Source of the DNA: Chloroflexota bacterium
Lineage (GTDB): Bacteria; Chloroflexota; Chloroflexia; Thermomicrobiales; UBA6265
NCBI GenBank assembly: GCA_023389575.1
Contig: JAEWEG010000037.1
Span: 94,214-158,213 of the forward strand
Reading direction: 5' to 3'
DNA length: 64,000 nt
Part shown: piece after piece, positions 54,339 to 61,638 of the stretch
How positions within the stretch are numbered: the first letter of the stretch is position 1
Layout of the letters: every line of letters begins with the position of its first letter
The notes under the pieces: model-generated
The model's database searches: none
What the model saw: the letters and a program-made list of their open reading frames with translations, nothing else
What the model was told of the DNA's origin: nothing
Position numbers and translations under genes: made by a program

Positions 54339-55652
54339 CTAGCCGAAGACGTCCTCGGCGGGTATTGGGTCCTCGCACCCAGTCCTGGACTCCATGCAGG
54401 ATTCCTGCTGCTCCATCAGGAGTTCGAATACCTCCACGTCCGTTTCGCCCGCGAACGAGATCACCTGCACATAGGCCATCTCGTCATCGATCAGCAGGTA
54501 CCCGTGGTACCAGATGTCAGTGCCACCGTCCTCGTTTTCGGCGGTCGCCATCAGCGCCAGGCTGCCGTCTCCCCACTCAAGGTCGAGTTGATCGAACTCG
54601 GAGTCAGGATTGGCATCGGTGAGGATAGCCAGCCTGGCATCCAGATCGTCTTCCGCGGCCCTGGCATCGTGGTACTGGTAGTACCCCACCTCCACATAGC
54701 CGGTCAGTTCGCCATTCACTTCGTACACGAGGTTCCTCGTGTACCGCGAGACCAGCCCGCGGTCCTCCGCCGCCTGGCTCGCCACGTCCAGGTCGTTAGC
54801 CGTCGTGTTGACGCTAAAGGTCGGGACGCCGCCAAATACAACGTAGTACTCCGGATTCAGCGGGCTCAGGAGCGTGCCATCCTCATCGTCCAAGTCCGCG
54901 AGCCAGAGGAGCGTGTTGGCGGGCATGCGCTTTGCCTTCAGCCCCTCCTCCATCCGCTCGGCCAGGATTTCTCCCGCCTCGAGGATGGGATCGATATCAG
55001 GCTCGACGGGGCCTGTCCCGTTCGAAACCAGATTCACCTGCCCAACGAGCCGATCCACGCGCACCGTCAGGACGACCTCGCTGAAATAATCCCGCTCCCC
55101 CTCGTGGAGATTCCACTTCACATCCAGATCAGCTTCATCTCCCAACTCCGGCGCATCCATCGATTCCCATTCCGCGGCGTCCGGATCATTTTGGAGTACC
55201 GAATCATCCGACATGAGATCGAACAGCGTTCGGGCGCCACTTCGGCGCTGCTGCTCCAGCACCGCCGTCTGGATGGTGTAGAAGTCGCCGTTGCGCTCCC
55301 CCTCCAGGTACTCGCATTCCTGGTTATTGGTCATGCTGAAGATGCTGACCATGTCACCATCACCTACCAGGTCATCGATTTCGTCCTCGACCCGGGGCAC
55401 CCGATTGAAGGTGATGAAGGCCTTCTGTTTCTCCTGCTCGCCCATTTCGGCTCGGAACTGCATGATAGAGGCGACGCAGGTTTCTCCCAGGCCCAACTCG
55501 TCGATGTCCGCCGGATACAGCACCATCGCGGCCGTATCCAAACGCCCTGGATCGGCCGCCTGTGCCATATGCGCGGGCCATGCCCCACATGCCACCAACA
55601 GCGCGACAACCACTACCACGGCGTTCCCGCCGAAGCTTCCCCTCTGAAACAT
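54339..55652 (-). CDS. Secreted hypothetical protein, paralogue A (CMESRTGC tail)
   Basis: A 437-residue protein from the ATG at 55652 (AGGA about 10 bp upstream; the frame is open to 55778). The signal peptide is NAVVVVVALLVACGAWPAHMAQAA. The mature protein is acidic and beta-rich with no known domain. It has two similar C-terminal segments: LDLEWGDGSLALMATAENE and DDEMAYVQVISFAGETDVEVFELLMEQQESC, ending CMESRTGCEDPI. It is the downstream member of a pair; the paralogue B gene (57048) lies 88 bp upstream, with a hairpin between. Function is unknown. Confidence 0.75.
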   Translation of the reverse strand: MFQRGSFGGNAVVVVVALLVACGAWPAHMAQAADPGRLDTAAMVLYPADIDELGLGETCVASIMQFRAEMGEQEKQKAFITFNRVPRVEDEIDDLVGDGDMVSIFSMTNNQECEYLEGERNGDFYTIQTAVLEQQRRSGARTLFDLMSDDSVLQNDPDAAEWESMDAPELGDEADLDVKWNLHEGERDYFSEVVLTVRVDRLVGQVNLVSNGTGPVEPDIDPILEAGEILAERMEEGLKAKRMPANTLLWLADLDDEDGTLLSPLNPEYYVVFGGVPTFSVNTTANDLDVASQAAEDRGLVSRYTRNLVYEVNGELTGYVEVGYYQYHDARAAEDDLDARLAILTDANPDSEFDQLDLEWGDGSLALMATAENEDGGTDIWYHGYLLIDDEMAYVQVISFAGETDVEVFELLMEQQESCMESRTGCEDPIPAEDVFG

Positions 55653-55681
55653 GATTTCGTGTCCTCGTTCAGGAGATAACA

Positions 55682-55708
55682 GGCATTCCGCCGGACTGGC
55701 GGAATGCC
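55682..55708 (-). terminator. Hairpin between the two paralogue genes
   Basis: GGCATTCCGCC (55682-55692), loop GGACT, GGCGGAATGCC (55698-55708): perfect 11-bp stem. On the minus strand it is followed by TGTTATCTCC. It can terminate or attenuate transcription from paralogue B into A. Confidence 0.75.
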
Positions 55709-55740
55709 AACGAACCGATCGATCCTCAATCCACTTCTCG

Positions 55741-57048
55741 CTAGCCAAAGACCTCCGACATCGCGATTGGGCCGTCACAACCAGTTCTGGACTCCATGCA
55801 GGATTCCTGCTGGTTCATCACGTACTCGAACGATTCCAGGTCGGTTTCCTCCGACATGGTGATCACCTGCACATAGGCCATCTCATCGCCGATCACGATG
55901 TACCCGATGAACCCATGCCGGATTTGGTCTCCGTCCATGGAGACCTCAAGAACAAGTGAGTGATCACCCCACTCGAGATCGAGCTCCTCGATCTCAAGGC
56001 CGGGGTTATTGTTGGTGAGCCTCTCCACACGGCCTTCGATGTCCGCTTCGGCGGAGTCTTCATCGACGTAGGTGTTGAAATTGAATTCGACATAGCCCAC
56101 GTGCTCCCCGTCGACGTGGTAGTTATAGTCCCGCCAGAACAGGCTCACCTTCCCGCGGTCCTGGACGCTCTCGCTCAAGGAAGCAAACTCCTCGTCTGTC
56201 GTCTCGCTGAACCGCACCCGTTGACCGTCGAACTCCAGATAGTGGTCGTAGCGGAGATTTGTGACCACGGTGGCGTCGTCGTCGTCCAGATCGAGGATTC
56301 GCACCGTCGCCCCCGCGGGCGTCCGTCTCGCGTCGAGTCCGTCCTCGATGCGCTCAACGAACAACTCACCCAGCTCGATCATGGGATCGAGGTCGGGCTC
56401 GCCCCGGCTCGTGCCATCATTCTCGAACTCTATCTGGCCAACGACGGTGTCCACCCGCACGGTGAGGTACACGACCGCGAAATCTCCGCGCTCGCCGTTT
56501 TCGGTTTCCCACCTTACGGATAGCTCGGCCTCATCACCCATCTTCGGAACGTCGACTTCAGCTACTTCCGACTCCGATAGCCAGTAAACAAGGCTGTCGA
56601 TATCGGCAATCAGATCGAATACATCACGAGCATCCCGGCGGCGATCCTGCTCGAGCACCGTCACCCGAGCGGTGCTTACACCATTCCGTGCTGGCCGGTC
56701 GTCGAACGTACAGGTTTGATGGATCATCGTTCTGGTCAGGCTGATGATGCCGCCGTCATGGACAAGATCCGCGATCTCATCCTGAACCTCTGGAGTCCGT
56801 TCGTAGCTGATCAACCTGTCGATGTCGGCCTGCTCACCCCGCTCCGCGTGCGAATGAGCATAGTCACCCCTGCACATCGGTCCCAGCCCGGCGGTTTCCA
56901 TGTCGTGCGGAAACAGCATCATGGCCGCCGTATCCACGTACCCAGTTCCCACTGCCTGGGCCCCCAGTCCTGGACCCATTCCGCAGACGAGCAATACCAC
57001 CATCGCGAACGCCCCGACCCCCCGGCCGGAGACTCTCCACCGCCACAT
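55741..57048 (-). CDS. Secreted hypothetical protein, paralogue B (CMESRTGC tail)
   Basis: A 435-residue secreted protein starting at the ATG at 57048 with AAGGGA upstream. The signal peptide is FAMVVLLVCGMGPGLGAQA. It shares with paralogue A the start YVDTAAMMLFPHDMETAGLG, the VQDEIADLVHDGGIIS block, LDLEWGDHSLVLEVS, DEMAYVQVIT and the tail QQESCMESRTGCDGPI. No known domain was recognised. The two are a tandem duplication that has diverged in the middle; their extracellular role is unknown. Confidence 0.75.
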   Translation of the reverse strand: MWRWRVSGRGVGAFAMVVLLVCGMGPGLGAQAVGTGYVDTAAMMLFPHDMETAGLGPMCRGDYAHSHAERGEQADIDRLISYERTPEVQDEIADLVHDGGIISLTRTMIHQTCTFDDRPARNGVSTARVTVLEQDRRRDARDVFDLIADIDSLVYWLSESEVAEVDVPKMGDEAELSVRWETENGERGDFAVVYLTVRVDTVVGQIEFENDGTSRGEPDLDPMIELGELFVERIEDGLDARRTPAGATVRILDLDDDDATVVTNLRYDHYLEFDGQRVRFSETTDEEFASLSESVQDRGKVSLFWRDYNYHVDGEHVGYVEFNFNTYVDEDSAEADIEGRVERLTNNNPGLEIEELDLEWGDHSLVLEVSMDGDQIRHGFIGYIVIGDEMAYVQVITMSEETDLESFEYVMNQQESCMESRTGCDGPIAMSEVFG

Positions 57049-57120
57049 TCCCTTAACCCTCGCTTGCGGCTAACTGGCACCGTATCTCCCAACGGGAGCG
57101 GCAACCCAGCACATCCATAG

Positions 57121-57126
57121 GTTATA
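57121..57126 (-). promoter_or_regulatory. -10-like element before paralogue B
   Basis: On the minus strand TATAAC (57121-57126) lies 73 bp before the ATG at 57048. No -35 is clear. The spacer 57049-57319 has no other recognised feature except the ribosome binding site of the dehydratase gene. Confidence 0.35.
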
Positions 57127-57319
57127 AAGTGACCCAAGTCGCGACATGATACACGCACGTTCCGAGCAGCGGTATACCGAATCCCGGAGTTCAGGATTGA
57201 TAGTGCTAGTAGCCTCTGGAAGTGCGGGCAGTCGTTGGCATCGCTCATGTTTAGCCATCTCTGGAATATCCGGTGTCGGCCGTGGTTCGCTCCGTTAATG
57301 GAACCTGGAGGAACACCAT

Positions 57320-57661
57320 ATGGACCTTGCATCCGAACGCTGTGAAGCCTGTCGACCCGGCGCGCCCCAGGTAACGGCCGAAGAAGAACCCGCACTCCTC
57401 CAGAGCGTTTCCGGATGGGAAATCGTCGAGGTCAAGGGCGTGAAGCGTCTGAAGCGCGTCATCAAGACCGATGGGTGGGAATCAGCGGTCCAGCTCACCA
57501 ACCAGGTGGCCGCCCTCGCCACCGAGGCCGATCACCATCCCTCCATCCGCCTGGAGTGGGGAAAGGTCACCATCCAGTGGTGGACCCATGCCATCGGCGG
57601 CCTCCACCGCAACGACTTCATCATGGCCGCACGGGTGAACGACATCACCACCTCCCAATAG
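57320..57661 (+). CDS. 4a-hydroxytetrahydrobiopterin dehydratase
   Basis: A 113-residue pterin-4a-carbinolamine dehydratase. The active-site pattern is EADHHPSIRLEWGKVTIQWWTHAIGGLHRNDF, with H72-H73-P74 and H90. It dehydrates 4a-hydroxytetrahydropterin, usually recycling the pterin used by aromatic amino acid hydroxylases; no hydroxylase is in the window. A short Cys-containing N-terminus (ERCEACRPGAPQVT) is typical of bacterial members. The ATG at 57320 follows GGAGGAA. Confidence 0.93.
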   Translation: MDLASERCEACRPGAPQVTAEEEPALLQSVSGWEIVEVKGVKRLKRVIKTDGWESAVQLTNQVAALATEADHHPSIRLEWGKVTIQWWTHAIGGLHRNDFIMAARVNDITTSQ

Positions 57662-57724
57662 GGCGCGTCGCACAGCCCGCGTCTCCTTACGCGGTCGCCA
57701 TGTCCTTATATGAAGTACCCCCCA

Positions 57725-57753
57725 TTGTTGTGGGCACCGCACTATGCCAGAAT
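57725..57753 (+). promoter_or_regulatory. Putative promoter of the peptide binding protein
   Basis: TTGTTG (57725-57730), 17-bp spacer ending TGC, CAGAAT (57748-57753), an extended -10, about 119 bp before the ATG at 57872. Confidence 0.35.
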
Positions 57754-57871
57754 TACGACGTAACTGAATGCAGCGCTTCAATCTGGGGCACAAATCGATC
57801 GCGCGCCTCCGGCGGCCGTTCGCCGCTGAGTGGTGACGCAATAAAACCCTGCACACCCGGGAGGGAAACGG

Positions 57872-59539
57872 ATGTCACACGCTTCACACGCTGGGTCCGA
57901 AGCTAATCGCGCGCTGGCGCTTCAGCGCCTCATGGCCACCACTGGCTCACGCCGGGCCATGCTCAAGGCGGCGGCGGCCGCTGGCCTCATTCCGGTTCTC
58001 ACCTCCGGTGCAGTGGCCGCTCGGGCCGCCGCGCAGGATTCGCAGCCGGTCCAGGGCGGGACATTCGTCACCATCGGCCACCACGATGTCAGCACGCTCA
58101 GCCCGGACAACGACGGCGAAACCGTCATCTGGGCGGTGGTCATCCAGATTCACGACTCCCTCTACTTCGTCAACGACCAGTACGAACTCGAGCCAAGCCT
58201 CGCCGAGTCGTACGAGCCGTCGGCCGATGGCAAGACCTACACCTTCAAGCTGCGCCAGGTCGTGAAGTTCCACAACGGCGACGAGTTCACCTCGGCCGAT
58301 GTGAAGTACACCTACGAGTGGATCAAGGATCCAGCGAACGCCTCCACGCGAGGCGCCACCATGGAACTCGTCGAATCGGTCGAGACGCCGGACGACTACA
58401 CGGTCGTCGTCAACCTCACCGACGCAGACGCCACCTTCATGGTCAACACCGCCACCACCCTCATCTACCCAGCGGCCTACCACGCCGAGGTCGGTGAGGA
58501 TGCCTACTCCGGATCCCCCATTGGCACCGGCCCGTTCAAGCTCGACGGTGGCGAATGGATCCCGGCTCAGCGCACCGTCCTCGTCGCCAACGAGGACTAC
58601 TTCCGCGGCAAGCCGAACTTCGACCAGTTCCAGATCGACATCGTCCCCGAGGCCAACGGCCGCTGGGCCGCCCTGGACACCGGCACCGCCGACAACTCCA
58701 TCTGGTCGCTCAACGCTGAAGACAACACGCAGCTCGTCGAGAGCGGCAACTTCACCGTCTACCAGGTGTTGAACAACGCCGTGAATCACTTCGTGCTCAA
58801 CAACACGCGCCCAACCCTGGGCGACATCAACGTCCGCAAGGCCCTCCTCATGGCAACCGACCGCCAGGCCTTCATCGACGATGTCTACCTCGGTCAGGCC
58901 GTGATGGCCACGGCCAACCTCTCGCCGAACGTCGCCAAGTTCTACAACCCCGATGTCCCCGTCTACGAGTACGACCCGGAAGGCGCGAAGGCCCTGCTCG
59001 ACGAAGCTGGCTGGGTTCCCGGAGACGATGGCATCCGCGAGAAGGATGGCGAGAAGCTCGCGTTCACCCTCGCCGTCATCCAGGGCGACACCCAGCGCCG
59101 GCCGGAAGCCGAAGTCGCCCAGCAGTGGTACAAGGACATCGGCGTCGACATGCAGCTTGAGGAAGTCACCGACGCCGTCGCCGGCATGATCGAGGGCAAG
59201 TACGACGCCGCGCTCTTCAACTGGGTGTACGGCGGTGGCAGCGGCGAACCCGACGCCCGCGATACCCTTGGCAGCACCGGCGCCAATAACTTCTCCCATT
59301 TCGCCAATGAAGAAATGGACGAGCTCCTGCAGCAGGGCGTGCTCGAACTCGACGAAGCCGCCCGCATCGAAATCTACAACCGGATCCAGGAAATCGTCGC
59401 GGAGAACGTTCCGTTCCTGTACTTCCTGCATCCCCAGGGCTACTCGTTCTGGGCCAACTCCATCAAGGGCCTCCCCGAGGCCGTGATGAGTTCGGATAAC
59501 CTCTATTTCAGCACCTACAAGCTCTGGAAAGAGGAATAA
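57872..59539 (+). CDS. Peptide-type ABC transporter substrate-binding protein (family 5)
   Basis: A 555-residue oligopeptide/dipeptide-type binding protein. A Tat-like signal (GSRRAMLKAAAAAGLIPVLT) is cleaved near ARAAAQDSQ. The mature part has the family-5 pattern LEPSLAESYEPSADGKTYTFKLRQVVKFHNGDEFTSADVKYTYEW and VRKALLMATDRQAFIDDVY. It delivers a peptide, or another solute such as nickel or an opine, to the two permeases. The ATG at 57872 has GAGGGAAACG upstream. A terminator separates it from the permease genes. Confidence 0.92.
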   Translation: MSHASHAGSEANRALALQRLMATTGSRRAMLKAAAAAGLIPVLTSGAVAARAAAQDSQPVQGGTFVTIGHHDVSTLSPDNDGETVIWAVVIQIHDSLYFVNDQYELEPSLAESYEPSADGKTYTFKLRQVVKFHNGDEFTSADVKYTYEWIKDPANASTRGATMELVESVETPDDYTVVVNLTDADATFMVNTATTLIYPAAYHAEVGEDAYSGSPIGTGPFKLDGGEWIPAQRTVLVANEDYFRGKPNFDQFQIDIVPEANGRWAALDTGTADNSIWSLNAEDNTQLVESGNFTVYQVLNNAVNHFVLNNTRPTLGDINVRKALLMATDRQAFIDDVYLGQAVMATANLSPNVAKFYNPDVPVYEYDPEGAKALLDEAGWVPGDDGIREKDGEKLAFTLAVIQGDTQRRPEAEVAQQWYKDIGVDMQLEEVTDAVAGMIEGKYDAALFNWVYGGGSGEPDARDTLGSTGANNFSHFANEEMDELLQQGVLELDEAARIEIYNRIQEIVAENVPFLYFLHPQGYSFWANSIKGLPEAVMSSDNLYFSTYKLWKEE

Positions 59540-59559
59540 GCGGCACTATCTCAACGGCG

Positions 59560-59581
59560 AGGGGGAGTTCACACTCCCCCT
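59560..59581 (+). terminator. Terminator after peptide binding protein
   Basis: A 9-bp stem (59560-59568 with 59573-59581), loop TCAC, followed by TTTTCCGTCT. A clear rho-independent terminator. Confidence 0.85.
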
Positions 59582-59700
59582 TTTCCGTCTCGCCTGGTTT
59601 CCCGGCGATCCCCCCGCACACCGCCGCTGGCGAACCACCGGGGCATTGCTCCTCGGTCGTGGCGCGTGGACCGTGTTTTCATTCCGCCCAACTGGCTGGG

Positions 59701-59706
59701 TATAAT
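59701..59706 (+). promoter_or_regulatory. Consensus -10 before peptide permease genes
   Basis: TATAAT at 59701-59706 matches consensus fully, about 70 bp before the ATG at 59776. TTTTCA (59676-59681) is a weak -35 with a 19-bp spacer. The permeases thus seem to be transcribed separately from their binding protein. Confidence 0.5.
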
Positions 59707-59775
59707 CTGACCCTGTTTGCACGGTCATCCGACCTGCCATCACCGTGAGCAAGTGAAGCGAGTTCCGGGAAGCAG

Positions 59776-60702
59776 ATGATCTCCTACATCACCAAGCGCC
59801 TGCTCCAGGGCGTCATTGTCCTTTTCATGGTGAGCCTCCTCACATTCTTCGTGATGTACTTCATGCCCGGTGACCCCGCGCGTAACATGGTCGGCCAGGG
59901 TCGCGTCACCGAAGTCCAGCTCGAGGCGATCCGCGACAAATGGGGACTCAACGATCCCTGGTATGAACGATACTGGGACTGGATCTCGAACGTCGTCACC
60001 GGTGATTTCGGCACATCCATGTCCCGCCCTGGCATGGCCATCTCCGAGATGATCCGCGAAGCCGCCCTCATGACGTTGCGGCTCAACGCGCTCTCGTTCG
60101 TCATCTCCCTGGCCATCGCCATCCCGGTTGGCGTGCTCGCCGCCACCAAACGCTATTCCGTCTTCGACTACCTCGCCATGCTCGGGTCGACGTTGGGCGT
60201 CGCCATACCCAACTACTGGATCGGCCTCATGGGCATCGTCATTTTCTCGGTGAATCTGGGTTGGCTTCCACCCTACGGCTCCGATAGCTGGAAGGGATAC
60301 ATCCTTCCGGTCCTCGTCCTCTCCATCGAGGAAATGGCCGCGCTCGCCCGCCTCACCCGCGGCGCGACCATCGAAATCCTGGGGCAGGACTACATCACCA
60401 CCGCCCGCGCCAAGGGGCTCTCCCAGCGCGTGGTGGTCATCAAGCATGTGCTGCGAAACGCCCTCCTGCCCATCATCACGCTGCTCGGATACCGCGCCGC
60501 ATTCATCCTCAGCGGAACGATCGTCATCGAATCGGTCTTCGCCTGGCCCGGACTCGGACGCCTCTTCTACCAATCCATCACGTCGCAGGACCTCCAGGTC
60601 GTCCAGGCCATCGTCCTCCTGCTCACCAGCCTGGTGGTCATCATGAACATCCTCACCGACCTCACCTACGCCGTCATCGATCCCCGCGTGAGGGTGCGCT
60701 GA
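59776..60702 (+). CDS. Peptide ABC transporter permease, DppB type
   Basis: A 308-residue permease with helix 1 GVIVLFMVSLLTFFVMYFMPGDPA and the EAA-type loop ARAKGLSQRVVVIKHVLRNALLP. It pairs with the next gene; the stop and start overlap by one base (TGATG at 60700-60704). No ATPase gene follows, so the importer depends on subunits encoded elsewhere. Confidence 0.94.
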   Translation: MISYITKRLLQGVIVLFMVSLLTFFVMYFMPGDPARNMVGQGRVTEVQLEAIRDKWGLNDPWYERYWDWISNVVTGDFGTSMSRPGMAISEMIREAALMTLRLNALSFVISLAIAIPVGVLAATKRYSVFDYLAMLGSTLGVAIPNYWIGLMGIVIFSVNLGWLPPYGSDSWKGYILPVLVLSIEEMAALARLTRGATIEILGQDYITTARAKGLSQRVVVIKHVLRNALLPIITLLGYRAAFILSGTIVIESVFAWPGLGRLFYQSITSQDLQVVQAIVLLLTSLVVIMNILTDLTYAVIDPRVRVR

Positions 60703-61628
60703 TGGCCAGCCAGCAGACCACTCGCTCCGCCAACGTCGCGGAACAGTCCGCCAACCTGACCGCGCTCAATCCCGAGGTCCTCCAGGAACGTGATCCCGTC
60801 GTCGAAACCTGGCGCCGGTTCGCCCGCTATCGCCCCGCCCTGTTCGGGCTCGGCTTCATCGGGCTCCTCGTCTTTTGCGCCGTGTTCGCGGCCTGGATCG
60901 CACCGTATGATCCCGACGCCGTCAACACCAAGCTCCGTGGAGCCGCTCCCAGCGCCGAGCACTGGCTCGGCAACGACGACATCGGCCGCGACATCCTTTC
61001 GCGCATCATCTACGGCACACGCATCGCCCTTATCGTCGGCATCGGCGCGACCTCCATCGCCGTCACCATCGGTGTCTTCGTCGGCGCCACCGCCGGGTAT
61101 TTCGGCGGCAAGGTCGACTTCCTCCTCTCGCGCCTGATTGACACGCTGATGGCCTTCCCCCTGCTCGCCCTGCTGCTCACGCTCTCCACCGTCTTCGGCC
61201 CCAGCTTGCGCAACGTCGTCATCGTCATCGGCTGCACCGTCTGGGCATCCTATGCCCGCGTCGTCCGCGCCGAGGTCCTCAGCCTCCGCGAGCGGGACTA
61301 CATCCTGGCCGCCCGCGCCATCGGCACGCCGGACCGCCAAATCATCACCCGCCACCTGATTCCGAACGCGCTCGGCCCGGTGATCATCCTGGCCTCGCTC
61401 GCGGTGGGCGGCATCATCATCCTCGAATCCGCGCTCTCGTTCCTTGGATTGGGGGTCCAGCGACCGATGGCCTCCTGGGGCACCATGCTCTCGGATGGCC
61501 GCGACTACCTACGGAACTACCCGCACATCGCGGTCGCGCCAGGCATCGCCATCGCCATCACCGTCCTTGCCTTCAACCTCGTTGGCGATGGGCTCCGCGA
61601 CGCCCTCGATCCTCGCCAGAAGAGTTAG
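60702..61628 (+). CDS. Peptide ABC transporter permease, DppC type
   Basis: A 308-residue permease. The N-terminal cytoplasmic part is followed by LFGLGFIGLLVFCAVFAAWIAPYDPD; the DppC loop ARAIGTPDRQIITRHLIPNALGPVI and LSFLGLGVQRPMASWGTML are present. The last residues DGLRDALDPRQKS are typical. The copper-type fusion gene starts 10 bp downstream, so the three are likely on one transcript. Confidence 0.94.
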   Translation: MASQQTTRSANVAEQSANLTALNPEVLQERDPVVETWRRFARYRPALFGLGFIGLLVFCAVFAAWIAPYDPDAVNTKLRGAAPSAEHWLGNDDIGRDILSRIIYGTRIALIVGIGATSIAVTIGVFVGATAGYFGGKVDFLLSRLIDTLMAFPLLALLLTLSTVFGPSLRNVVIVIGCTVWASYARVVRAEVLSLRERDYILAARAIGTPDRQIITRHLIPNALGPVIILASLAVGGIIILESALSFLGLGVQRPMASWGTMLSDGRDYLRNYPHIAVAPGIAIAITVLAFNLVGDGLRDALDPRQKS

Positions 61629-61638
61629 GCCAGCCTTC

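Noticed and set aside
57947..59431. Minus-strand 494-aa open frame over the peptide binding protein
   Set aside because: Shadow frame, Val/Gly/Asp/Glu-rich and without domain features.
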